64,000 nucleotides of DNA from Colwellia demingiae (GTDB taxonomy: Bacteria > Pseudomonadota > Gammaproteobacteria > Enterobacterales > Alteromonadaceae). Below the pieces are notes generated by a model, which saw only the letters and a program-made list of their open reading frames with translations, had not been told where the DNA came from and ran no database searches. Position 1 is the stretch's first letter. The number at the start of each line of letters is the position of its first letter. The stretch lies in the NCBI RefSeq assembly GCF_007954275.1, contig NZ_VOLT01000001.1, forward strand, positions 62,001 through 126,000. The letters run 5' to 3'. The position numbers were made by a program, and so were the translations under genes. Of this stretch, positions 26,401-33,989 are shown piece by piece.

Positions 26401-28128
26401 TTATTGCCAACTTGAGGAAAAATCTGCACTTTTTGATGTTGGCTCATTCTTTGGTTTTTTCATTTTTACGGTCATTGGAAATGGAAAATCAACACCTAAT
26501 AATAGTGCTTCTCCTTGACCTAATACAGGTAAAAATGAAGCTGAGCGTTGGTCTATTGCACCAACGGCTTTTTTAACAATTTCTTGGTCAAATTGATTCG
26601 TCAACCTATGAACGATAAGCGTACCAATTTGGCTCAGAACATCTTCAGGTATGTCGCGTGGCCTTTGTGTGGCAATTACAGTGTTCAAGCCGTACTTTCG
26701 CCCTTCTTTAGCTATATTACCAAAAGCATCAAGTTCAAATCGACTAGTATCTTCACCGACTTTCTTATTAAGAAATTGATGTGCTTCATCAATGAATACT
26801 AATAAGGGTTCTTTATGGTTGATTATACCTTTTCTTGCGACTGATAAGAGTTTTCTACCAATAGCATTGACTAATATTTCACGAGAATTTGCTTCAAAGG
26901 GCACTTCAGATAAATCTAAGCGAATTATTTTTTGATTATTTTGAGGTGAACAAAAACTATCAATCAAGTCTGGAATGGTTAAAAGCTTAGGATCTGCGTC
27001 TATCATCCATTTTAAATTAGGATTATCGGCATAAGCTTTGATTCTAGAAATAAGGTTGAGGCAATGACCTACATCGACTTCCGTTTTTCCACCCCAGATT
27101 GTAGGGTCTGGCATTCTATTACTATAACCCGTAGGATAAACACATTCGTGAATAATTTGATCCGCTAATCGTGAAAACCCCCAATTAATTGGTTTGTTCT
27201 GAGCATTTATACTTTGTGCAATTAATTCGTATGGGGCTTTGATTTTTTCCGCTTTACATATTAAATAATCACTTGTTATATTAAGTCCTTGTGGTGGTGC
27301 TTGCCAACATTGAGTGACAACTTTTTGACTTAAAATTGCAGCTTCTAATTTAGGTGATTGACTTTGTGCTGACGGTCTTAAAAAAGCACGGATATCAGAA
27401 TCAGTAAATTGCCAATGTGGAAAAGTTACCTTATTTTGAGCTGTTGCGCTTGGATGCTCACCAACGTAATAACTTAAGCAAGGTAGAGAGCTATATTCTC
27501 CCGTTGGATCTATGATGATCGCTTTACCACCTGCCTCTTGCACCTGTTCGATAATATTCATCATCGAAAAACTTTTACCACCGCCTGTTGCGCCAAGGAT
27601 AGCGCAATGTCGGGAAAAAAGTTTTTCCGGTGTAACATGAATCGTTACTGAATCATCATGAGGTAAATTAGCTAAAGGAAGATGAATTTGATTAGCCAAA
27701 TCTTCTTGTTTACCCTCTGCAAGTAATGACACTAAATATGGATGTGCAGAATAGAGCTGACTACCTAAACGAGGATGTTGTTTTATACCTTTGTAATTTC
27801 GACCATTAGAAGGGTTTAAGCTTACTAAGATTTGAACTAATCCAATAGGATGATTTTCAGTTGGCTTATCTGCCAATCCATCAACGCTGAGACGTTCACC
27901 CCCTTCAATCCAAACTTTAACTAGACGACCTAAAACAGCTGTTTCACCAACGTCTATAAACACAAACTCATTAACTTCGCCTGCGGCAATTCTGTTACCA
28001 AATGACCAACTCGGCTCTCCAGATCCTGCTTTAGATAAGTTAACGATTATTTCAGTCGCTGAAACATTAATAACACTACCTATTCTTCTAGTAGAATCGT
28101 AAGGTGAAAACCATTCTTGAAATTCCAT
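26401..28128 (-). CDS. herA: HerA-family ATPase of a SIR2-HerA defence pair
   Basis: A 575-residue HerA/FtsK-like hexameric ATPase. An N-terminal HAS-barrel (residues about 15-80) is followed by Walker A GATGGGKS at 179-186, Walker B LLVFIDEAHQFL near residue 440, and the sensor segment IATQRPRDIPEDVLSQIG with arginine-finger region near 490-510. HerA proteins act as DNA translocases. When paired with SIR2-domain proteins they form an anti-phage complex in which SIR2 depletes NAD+ and HerA supplies ATPase or nuclease activation (SIR2-HerA, also called Nezha). It starts 13 bases after the SIR2 gene. A typical length; no defects seen. Confidence 0.88.
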   Translation of the reverse strand: MEFQEWFSPYDSTRRIGSVINVSATEIIVNLSKAGSGEPSWSFGNRIAAGEVNEFVFIDVGETAVLGRLVKVWIEGGERLSVDGLADKPTENHPIGLVQILVSLNPSNGRNYKGIKQHPRLGSQLYSAHPYLVSLLAEGKQEDLANQIHLPLANLPHDDSVTIHVTPEKLFSRHCAILGATGGGKSFSMMNIIEQVQEAGGKAIIIDPTGEYSSLPCLSYYVGEHPSATAQNKVTFPHWQFTDSDIRAFLRPSAQSQSPKLEAAILSQKVVTQCWQAPPQGLNITSDYLICKAEKIKAPYELIAQSINAQNKPINWGFSRLADQIIHECVYPTGYSNRMPDPTIWGGKTEVDVGHCLNLISRIKAYADNPNLKWMIDADPKLLTIPDLIDSFCSPQNNQKIIRLDLSEVPFEANSREILVNAIGRKLLSVARKGIINHKEPLLVFIDEAHQFLNKKVGEDTSRFELDAFGNIAKEGRKYGLNTVIATQRPRDIPEDVLSQIGTLIVHRLTNQFDQEIVKKAVGAIDQRSASFLPVLGQGEALLLGVDFPFPMTVKMKKPKNEPTSKSADFSSSWQ

Positions 28129-28141
28129 TTAAATTAGCACC

Positions 28142-29404
28142 TTATTTAACATTTGCGGCGAGCTTTTCAAATAATTTAAATAAATCATCTTCAGGGCTTT
28201 TTGTTCTTCGATCTGGTAATAAACTTGAAAACTGTTCAAAGGTTGAATCTAAAATCGCTATTCTGCCATCCCCATGATCTATTGCTGACATCAGCAGCTG
28301 CCTAATATCACTATTAAAAGAACCACTTTCATTAAAGGGGTCTTTAGTCGCGACCATCAACATAAACTCTGGATTAGTTCTTAATGCCATCGTTAATGCA
28401 TTATTGATATGTTTATCATTAAAACCAAAACCTAAACAAAGCACACCTGTTCTAGGTTTTTTAACTGCATCTAAAAATGATGCCATCATATCTAGATATG
28501 GTGAATCGTAGGAGGTTTGATATTTGCTGCTACTAGGATAAATAAAAACAGGATCACCATTTTTACTATCCGCAGATGTTTTTCGAATCCGACCATTTAT
28601 TTTACGCCAATCAACAGAACCATGCATTTTATATAATTGAAATACATTAGGAAGGTATGCCCCTTCGCTATTTAATGATTGCCCTCTATTCACTATGTCA
28701 TAGTTAAACCACATAGGATTGAAATAAGAAGGGCTTGAATATTCAAAACCATCTATTACAACAAACCCTGTATTTGAAGCGGCATGTTCAAATGCTAAAT
28801 CATAATTTGTAGTGAAAAGTTTTAACCTTTGTTGTTGGGCGCTTCTTCTGCCAACAGCACGAATAAATTTATCGTGACTTACCCACTCTGAATGACCTTG
28901 AATAAGATCAGTAAAGTTAGTTTTATCGAGTATTATTTGTTTAGCTTGTTCTAAAAATTTAGTTACTTGAGCCGTTCTTGTATCAGATAAATTTCCTACA
29001 GCGAGAGCTGAATCACATAGAGATAATAAAAGCTCAATGTCAGGCTTAGCCTTGCCATCAGCTTCTTTTAATAATTGCAGTGTATGATAATTCGTAGCAT
29101 TAAGCGTTAATTCAAAGAGTTTTGAGTCAGCTAATCGGCAATATTCCCACAAGTGCCACATACTAGGCGCTATTGGTGGAACTACATTGGGCTTATTAAA
29201 TGTTAAAGATGTACCTGAACCCGCTAATATCACTAAATTATCGATATCTAGAATTTTATTAATAAATCGAAAGAACGACTTTAGTCCATCGTTTTCCTCT
29301 TCATTATCTAAATCAATCTCAAGAGGCTCTCGAATACCAGAAACATTATCCTTTTTTATATCCGAAGAAATAAATTTAATCTTAGACTGGGTGCTCATTT
29401 TCAT
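28142..29404 (-). CDS. sir2: SIR2-domain NADase of a SIR2-HerA defence pair
   Basis: A 420-residue protein with a sirtuin-type NAD+-binding fold. LAGSGTSLTF (about residues 60-69) is the GAGxS-like nucleotide motif, LFTTNYDLAFEHA (about 198) the TNYD motif, YKMHGSVDW (about 260) contains the catalytic His, and LGFGFNDKHINNAL (about 325) the GxGxND motif. Proteins of this kind hydrolyse NAD+ on phage infection rather than deacetylate. Gene order regulator-SIR2-HerA and the 13-base gap to herA support the SIR2-HerA system. It lies 23 bases after the XRE gene. A sirtuin deacetylase is unlikely, as the zinc-binding cysteines are absent. Confidence 0.88.
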   Translation of the reverse strand: MKMSTQSKIKFISSDIKKDNVSGIREPLEIDLDNEEENDGLKSFFRFINKILDIDNLVILAGSGTSLTFNKPNVVPPIAPSMWHLWEYCRLADSKLFELTLNATNYHTLQLLKEADGKAKPDIELLLSLCDSALAVGNLSDTRTAQVTKFLEQAKQIILDKTNFTDLIQGHSEWVSHDKFIRAVGRRSAQQQRLKLFTTNYDLAFEHAASNTGFVVIDGFEYSSPSYFNPMWFNYDIVNRGQSLNSEGAYLPNVFQLYKMHGSVDWRKINGRIRKTSADSKNGDPVFIYPSSSKYQTSYDSPYLDMMASFLDAVKKPRTGVLCLGFGFNDKHINNALTMALRTNPEFMLMVATKDPFNESGSFNSDIRQLLMSAIDHGDGRIAILDSTFEQFSSLLPDRRTKSPEDDLFKLFEKLAANVK

Positions 29405-29427
29405 CCTTAAATTCTAAACAATTTCAG

Positions 29428-29664
29428 TTAATCATTATTACCGTGGCTCAAATCCATTTCTGGCAGTAATTCCTGTACTGTGCAGTTCATCACAACTGTC
29501 ATTTTATATAATTTGATTATCGTAATATTAACAGTGCCATTTTCGACCCTACTTAGGTAACTTTGATCAATATCTGCCGAGAAAGCCAAATCAGCTTGAC
29601 TCATATCTTTTTGCACCCTCATTACTTTAATGTTTTTACCTATAATTTTCGCAAAATCATCCAT
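29428..29664 (-). CDS. XRE-family helix-turn-helix regulator (78 aa)
   Basis: A single-domain Cro/C1-type repressor. The helix-turn-helix is QADLAFSADIDQSYLSRVEN (about residues 23-42), preceded by the usual GKNIKVMRVQKDMS helix. The size (78 aa) fits a stand-alone controller protein, as found at restriction-modification and other defence loci where premature expression is toxic. It is first in the minus-strand run leading to SIR2, HerA and hsdMSR. Two inverted repeats in the divergent promoter region just upstream are candidate operators, so autoregulation and control of both divergent units is likely by inference. Confidence 0.85.
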   Translation of the reverse strand: MDDFAKIIGKNIKVMRVQKDMSQADLAFSADIDQSYLSRVENGTVNITIIKLYKMTVVMNCTVQELLPEMDLSHGNND

Positions 29665-29675
29665 TTACAAGTCTC

Positions 29676-29699
29676 TGGGATAAAAGAGTTAATATCCCA
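29676..29699. promoter_or_regulatory. Inverted repeat, candidate operator 1 (TGGGATA-N10-TATCCCA)
   Basis: Perfect seven-base inverted repeat with a 10-base spacer, starting 12 bases upstream of the XRE start codon. Placement and symmetry fit an operator for the dimeric XRE protein. Confidence 0.5.
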
Positions 29700-29720
29700 C
29701 ATTGCTTTGACTTTCACGAT

Positions 29721-29752
29721 TGCATATAATCCACATTTTATGCTTATATGCA
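29721..29752. promoter_or_regulatory. Inverted repeat, candidate operator 2 (TGCATAT-N18-ATATGCA)
   Basis: Perfect seven-base inverted repeat with an 18-base spacer in the same divergent promoter region. It lies 40 bases before the plus-strand winged-helix gene. It could be bound by that gene's product or by the XRE protein. Confidence 0.4.
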
Positions 29753-29791
29753 TAATTATGGGCATTTTACTATATTAGTTGGGATTTATGC

Positions 29792-30316
29792 ATGGAAACT
29801 ATCAAATTAAATAAGACATTCATCAAAATCATATCTATGCCTAATATTAACCACTTTTCAGCCGTTGAAATTAGAACTGCATATATTGCAGTAACTAAAG
29901 ATGAAAAGTTAGTTCCTGCTGAAGTACGCCGCTTCATATATGAAGAGCTATTAAAGTTAGAAAGAAGGGGTTGGATAGAAAAAGTGACATCAATAAAAAG
30001 AAAAGTAACACGTTATTCTAAAACTGAGAGCTTTAATTTTTTAGAAAGTAATGAGTTAGATTTTGTGAAATCAAAAATAATACAAGTGCCAACTAACTCA
30101 ATAAAAAAAGAGTTTTGTTTTAAGGTAAATCAATATAAAAAACAGTTAATTGAAGGGCTTGGCTCTGTTGAAGAGTGTCTCAGATTACGAGGTATATACC
30201 CTGAACTATACACTGTTTTAAAAAGAAAACATGACATTTTAAAAGAACAAAACCACATGTTAATAGGCAAAATAAAGATTTTAGATGATCTAATCAACCA
30301 ACATAAAGAGACATAA
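29792..30316 (+). CDS. Winged-helix and coiled-coil protein of unknown function (174 aa)
   Basis: Not recognised as a named family. Residues about 15-75 (SAVEIRTAYIAVTKDEK through EELLKLERRGWIEKVTS) have the helix pattern of a winged-helix DNA-binding domain with a wing rich in Lys and Arg. Residues about 105-174 are helical and coiled-coil-like (HDILKEQNHMLIGKIKIL and following). It starts divergently from the XRE gene and is followed three bases later by an SF2 helicase, so the two are surely co-expressed. The pair sits at the right end of the island, mirroring the recombinase/helicase operon on the left, and may belong to the element core. Alternatively it is a separate defence module. Confidence 0.7.
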   Translation: METIKLNKTFIKIISMPNINHFSAVEIRTAYIAVTKDEKLVPAEVRRFIYEELLKLERRGWIEKVTSIKRKVTRYSKTESFNFLESNELDFVKSKIIQVPTNSIKKEFCFKVNQYKKQLIEGLGSVEECLRLRGIYPELYTVLKRKHDILKEQNHMLIGKIKILDDLINQHKET

Positions 30317-30319
30317 TTA

Positions 30320-31810
30320 ATGAAATTAAGAAATTGGCAGTCTGCCTGCATTGATGCAGCAATTTCAAAATATAAAAATATAAAAAAACACTTTTTGGCT
30401 CTTGCGACACCAGGAGCTGGTAAGACAGTTATGGCATCAGTGCTTGCTAAAAAATTATATGACCTGGGTGAGATTGACTTGGTACTTTGCTTTTCACCAT
30501 CATCAATAGTCTCATGCGACTTTAGTGATACTTTGAGTGAACAATTTGATATGCACTTTGATGGCACGATTGGAGCAATTGGAAACTCTTATACATACCA
30601 AATACTTGATAAGTTAGATGAAAAAGTCTGGCGATTATTTGATAAATACCGAGTATTCGTTATTTTTGATGAGATTCACCATTGCGCTGGTTCTAATGCC
30701 AAAGACTCTAACGTATGGGGTGAAGCAATAATTAACAAAATTAAAGATTTTGCGACATACACTATAGCGTTAACAGGTACTCCGTGGCGCTCTGATGCAT
30801 TGCCAATCGTGCTTGCTGAATACTGTGATATATCAGGTGAAATTCAATGTGACTATAGTTATGGTCTTAAGGAAGCTATTAAAGACAATGTTTGTCGCGT
30901 ACCTCAAGTTATTGCTTTAGACAATGATCAAATAACTGTAATTGAGGGCAACAAAACCAAACACTTCAACAGCTTTTTAGATCTTTTATCAAAATCGATA
31001 ATCCCTTACTCTCAGATCGTCACCAATAAAATGGTGATTAAACAGCTCTTGAATAATGCTATTGCCAAACTCGATGAGATACGTCAAGTAAACAAAAATG
31101 CAGGGGGATTAATTGTAGCCTCCTCTATTTCACATGCTTGGGAGATACAATTGATTTTAAAGAAAATGATAGGCGAGACAGCACTCGTTGTAACAAGTAA
31201 CGAAGATGACTCCAATAGTATGATTAAAAACTTCCGCTACAATTCAAACAAGTGGATTATTAGTGTGGGTATGATATCTGAAGGGACTAACATTCCACGA
31301 CTGCAAGTGTGCTGTTATTTATCAAATGTAAAAACGGAAATGTACTACAGACAAGTATTAGGTCGTATTTTAAGAGTCACTAGATCTCAAAATCAAACTG
31401 CCACTTTATTCATGCCCGCAGAGCCTAAGCTGGTCGAATACGCCTATCGTTTATCGCAAGACATACCAGAAGGACTAACAGCAGTAAAGTTTGCACAAAT
31501 TAATGAAGAAGTAACCGTTGATGACATTGACATAGTTGAAACAGAAGAAGTGGATATTCTAAGTGAACCGGAAGAACACCTCATTGATAAACCAATAATT
31601 GACGTTAATGATACTGATAATGACACCATTGATACTATAGAGGATATTGAACCTTTAGATATTCACGCCCCTGTTGAATCACATAACAGCATGATGGGGA
31701 TCTTTGGCCAATTCTCTCATAAAGAGCTTGAAATTGATGGTTTTGAGAATTTACTCATATCAGATCAATCACTAGCCAAACTCAATCAATACAATACAGA
31801 AGCGTTTTAA
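30320..31810 (+). CDS. DEAD/DEAH-family SF2 helicase (496 aa)
   Basis: A superfamily 2 helicase/translocase. Motif Q-like WQSACIDAAI at the N-terminus, Walker A LATPGAGKTVMAS (about residues 28-40), the DEIH box VIFDEIHHCAG (about 115), motif III ALTGTPWRSD (about 150), and C-terminal motifs V-VI VGMISEGTNIPRL and YYRQVLGRILRVT (about 315-350). The last 130 residues are very acidic (TVDDIDIVETEEVDILSEPEE region) with no clear fold. It resembles type III or stand-alone restriction-like translocases but has no nuclease domain. It is coupled to the winged-helix gene upstream and is the last intact gene in the island. Function beyond helicase/ATPase cannot be assigned. Confidence 0.8.
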   Translation: MKLRNWQSACIDAAISKYKNIKKHFLALATPGAGKTVMASVLAKKLYDLGEIDLVLCFSPSSIVSCDFSDTLSEQFDMHFDGTIGAIGNSYTYQILDKLDEKVWRLFDKYRVFVIFDEIHHCAGSNAKDSNVWGEAIINKIKDFATYTIALTGTPWRSDALPIVLAEYCDISGEIQCDYSYGLKEAIKDNVCRVPQVIALDNDQITVIEGNKTKHFNSFLDLLSKSIIPYSQIVTNKMVIKQLLNNAIAKLDEIRQVNKNAGGLIVASSISHAWEIQLILKKMIGETALVVTSNEDDSNSMIKNFRYNSNKWIISVGMISEGTNIPRLQVCCYLSNVKTEMYYRQVLGRILRVTRSQNQTATLFMPAEPKLVEYAYRLSQDIPEGLTAVKFAQINEEVTVDDIDIVETEEVDILSEPEEHLIDKPIIDVNDTDNDTIDTIEDIEPLDIHAPVESHNSMMGIFGQFSHKELEIDGFENLLISDQSLAKLNQYNTEAF

Positions 31811-32063
31811 CATGACAAATGGCACAGAAGCTCCTTATTCACTAACCTGGGGTTACCCAAAAAAGAGAAAGATTAGGCCCTAGATGTAAAACGGATCAAG
31901 TTGATCTATGTTCTGAGAATGTAGGAATTTTTGAACTTATTTTAATTGATAGCCATTCAAATTCCAAAAAAATTATAGATATTCTTGTCCAAATCCACCT
32001 CAAATGTGTTAACTTATCGTCTAAATGAATGTTTCATCTAACAGTGCTTAATTAACAGGCAAA
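31811..32063 (+). other. Island right-end stretch with no intact gene
   Basis: After the helicase stop there is a 23-codon frame from an ATG at 31812. In another frame an open stretch of about 60 codons lacking a start (it includes RLGPRCKTDQVDLCSENVGI) ends at a TGA near 32026. They overlap, so a frameshifted gene remnant is possible, but I cannot name a family. No other coding signal is seen before the NrdR boxes. Confidence 0.35.
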
Positions 32064-32111
32064 ACACTACATATAGTGCTTTTTCTTATTTAACAACACT
32101 ATTTTTGGTGA
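32064..32111 (+). promoter_or_regulatory. Second NrdR box pair, inside the island right end and facing nrdB
   Basis: Box 1, ACACTACATATAGTGC (32064-32079), matches the NrdR consensus at 14 of 16 positions. Box 2, ACACTATTTTTGGTGA (32096-32111), matches at 12 of 16. Starts are 32 bases apart, close to the 31-base spacing of the nrdA pair. The second box overlaps the -35 position of the promoter that follows. Matches were counted by eye against ACACWATATRTWGTGT. Confidence 0.72.
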
Positions 32112-32138
32112 TACAATTCGCCAATGAAACAATATAAT
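32110..32138 (+). promoter_or_regulatory. Outward promoter at the island right end, driving nrdB
   Basis: A perfect -10 hexamer TATAAT (32133-32138) lies 17 bases after a weak -35 (GATACA, 32110-32115). Transcription would start near 32145, right at the core repeat, and run out of the island into nrdB. Overlap of the -35 with NrdR box 2 fits repression by NrdR. Confidence 0.6.
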
Positions 32139-32145
32139 CAAACAA

Positions 32146-32164
32146 TGTGGATAGTAAAATGAGA
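32146..32164. repeat. Right attachment site (attR) of the island
   Basis: Core TGTGGATA (32146-32153) repeated from the left end, then GT, then the right host arm AAAATGAGA (32156-32164), the exact reverse complement of the left host arm. See the island entry. Confidence 0.7.
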
Positions 32165-32288
32165 AATAATAATACAGCACTGGCTTCCAACCGACCCACC
32201 CACCCAGTGAGACATATTTTCTCAGCACATAATAAAATTTAATAATTTTACTTAACCCTCCTAAATCTCAAACTTAATATATCAATAT

Positions 32289-32314
32289 AAAGCCTAGCAA
32301 TGTTCTAGGCTTTT
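32289..32314 (+). terminator. Terminator-like hairpin in the nrdB leader
   Basis: Stem AAAGCCTAG / CTAGGCTTT with a seven-base loop and a short T run, ending 36 bases before the nrdB ATG. It may terminate read-through, or act as a leader attenuator, since transcripts reaching nrdB must pass through it. The T run is short, so it is at best a leaky terminator. Confidence 0.5.
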
Positions 32315-32350
32315 GCTACTACAGCAGTGTAGTCCCAAAGGAATAAAAAC

Positions 32351-33481
32351 ATGACGTATACCACGTTTAATCAAGTACCTAATAACGCTCTTTTAGAGCC
32401 AATGTTTTTAGGTAATAGCGTTAACGTTTCTCGCTATGATCAACAACGTTATATTGCTTTTGAAAAATTAATAGAAAAACAATTATCGTTTTTTTGGCGT
32501 CCAGAAGAAGTTGATGTATCTAAAGATAGAGCTGATTGGCAGAGCCTAACTGATTCTGAAAAACATATTTTTATTTCTAACTTAAAATATCAAACACTAT
32601 TAGACTCAATGGCTGCACGCTCTGTTAATGCCGTATTACTTCCTTTAGTCTCTTTACCCGAAGTAGAAACATGGGTAGAAACATGGGCCTTTAGTGAAAC
32701 TATTCATTCTCGTTCTTACACGCATATTTTACGTAATTTATTTACGGACCCCGGTGAAATATTCGATGATATCATCGTTAATCCTGCCATTTTAAAACGT
32801 GCTACTAGTATCGCTAAGTTTTTTGACGATGTAATTCTTACTACGCAATTATTACAATCTCAGGGCGAAGGTACTTATGAGGTAGAAGGTAAAACAGTAG
32901 AAGTTAGTACAAGAAAACTTAAAGAACGTTTATATCTTGCTGTTTGCTCTGTTAATGCACTAGAGGCAATCCGTTTTTACGTGAGTTTTGCTTGTTCATT
33001 TGCTTTTGCAGAACGTGAGCTACTTGAAGGCAATGCCAAGATTATAAAGTTAATTGCGCGCGATGAAGCACTTCATTTAACCGGCACTCAACATATTCTT
33101 AATAATTGGAGATCAGGTAAAGATGACCCTGAAATGAAGATTATTAGTGAAGAACTTCGTGATGAAGGATTACAAATTTTCTTAGATGTTGTTGAGCAAG
33201 AAAAAGAATGGGCTCAATATTTATTTAAAGATGGCTCAATGATCGGGCTTAATGCCGAAATTTTAAATCAATATATTGAGTATATTTCTAATCAACGTTT
33301 AACCGCTATCGGTTTTGATGCCCCTTATGACATTAAAAGCAATCCGTTACCTTGGATGAATTCTTACCTTGTTAGCGATAACGTGCAAGTAGCTCCACAA
33401 GAAACTGAGATATCAAGCTACCTAGTTGGTCAGGTTGATTCATCCGTAGATGTAGATGATTTTGATGGCTTTGACTTGTAA
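32351..33481 (+). CDS. nrdB: Ribonucleoside-diphosphate reductase class Ia, beta subunit NrdB
   Basis: A 376-residue class Ia small subunit that houses the diiron-tyrosyl radical and passes it to NrdA. Visible features: the iron-ligand helix [16 protein letters not shown], which contains the ligands Glu and His and the radical Tyr; a second ligand set in [24 protein letters not shown]; and a flexible acidic C-terminus ending VDDFDGFDL that docks into NrdA. Length matches E. coli NrdB (376). AAAGGA lies eight bases before the ATG. It is separated from nrdA by the island, and its expression probably depends on the promoter at 32110-32138. yfaE follows after 44 bases. Confidence 0.97.
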   Translation: MTYTTFNQVPNNALLEPMFLGNSVNVSRYDQQRYIAFEKLIEKQLSFFWRPEEVDVSKDRADWQSLTDSEKHIFISNLKYQTLLDSMAARSVNAVLLPLVSLPEVETWVETWAFSETIHSRSYTHILRNLFTDPGEIFDDIIVNPAILKRATSIAKFFDDVILTTQLLQSQGEGTYEVEGKTVEVSTRKLKERLYLAVCSVNALEAIRFYVSFACSFAFAERELLEGNAKIIKLIARDEALHLTGTQHILNNWRSGKDDPEMKIISEELRDEGLQIFLDVVEQEKEWAQYLFKDGSMIGLNAEILNQYIEYISNQRLTAIGFDAPYDIKSNPLPWMNSYLVSDNVQVAPQETEISSYLVGQVDSSVDVDDFDGFDL

Positions 33482-33525
33482 TACAAGCAGATGATATTTG
33501 CCTTAGTTAACGCTACTTAATAACT

Positions 33526-33831
33526 ATGAAAGTAATACATGCGCCCCAAAATTTGAAAAATGCTATTAAACTGATGCCAAAAATTAACGTTCAGGGAAAA
33601 GTTGTTCATTATGAAAATAATGAACAGACTTTACTCGATTGTTTAGAGTCGGCTAATGTAGAAGTACATTATCATTGTCGTGATGGGTTTTGTGGTGCAT
33701 GTCGAGTAACTTTGCTAGAAGGAGAAATTAACTACCCTTTAGGTGAGCCTTTAGCTTATGTCGGAGACAATGAAATTTTACCCTGCTGCTGTGTACCTGT
33801 AACTGATATTACCCTGTTAATAGACGAATAG
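33526..33831 (+). CDS. yfaE: 2Fe-2S ferredoxin YfaE
   Basis: A 101-residue plant-type ferredoxin. The first three cluster cysteines are in CRDGFCGACRVTLLEG, and a fourth lies near the C-terminus in the CCCVPV run. YfaE maintains and repairs the diferric-tyrosyl radical cofactor of NrdB, and it follows nrdB in many gammaproteobacteria, as here (44-base gap). The N-terminal 20 residues are slightly longer than in E. coli YfaE (84 aa). A start at the Met in KLMPKINV (near 33571) is possible, but the first ATG is kept. No defects seen. Confidence 0.92.
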   Translation: MKVIHAPQNLKNAIKLMPKINVQGKVVHYENNEQTLLDCLESANVEVHYHCRDGFCGACRVTLLEGEINYPLGEPLAYVGDNEILPCCCVPVTDITLLIDE

Positions 33832-33989
33832 TACCAACCCCATACGAATACTTTCATCACTCGCTGCTTAGCCCTGATGATAACTACAAAAAAAGTCGCT
33901 AATACCATTCGACTTATTGCCATAAACCTTGATTTCCACTTAATTTCTTTATCTTGAGTAATAATGTAGGTAACAACAGCGAGGATGAA

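Larger units (their letters stand above)
4002..32153. mobile_element. Integrated defence island with triple tyrosine recombinase operon, inserted between nrdA and nrdB
   Basis: The 8-base repeat TGTGGATA occurs at 4002-4009 and again at 32146-32153. Outside it the flanking host bases are TCTCATTTT (3993-4001) and AAAATGAGA (32156-32164), exact reverse complements. Removing everything between the repeats would leave arm, 10-base centre, arm, which is the shape of a tyrosine recombinase attachment site. Between the ends are three tyrosine recombinases, two helicases and a dense set of anti-phage-type genes. All of it lies in the nrdA-nrdB junction, which is uninterrupted in typical gammaproteobacteria. 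Three-recombinase elements are known (Tn554-like transposons, RIT elements, gamma-mobile-trio islands). I cannot say from sequence alone which of these, if any, this belongs to. Confidence 0.85.

Noticed and set aside
30130..30567. Minus-strand 145-codon frame across the winged-helix/helicase junction
   Set aside because: Antisense to two convincing genes that are three bases apart.
4002..32153. tRNA gene as the integration target
   Set aside because: No tRNA-like cloverleaf was found near either end; the target lies just after nrdA.
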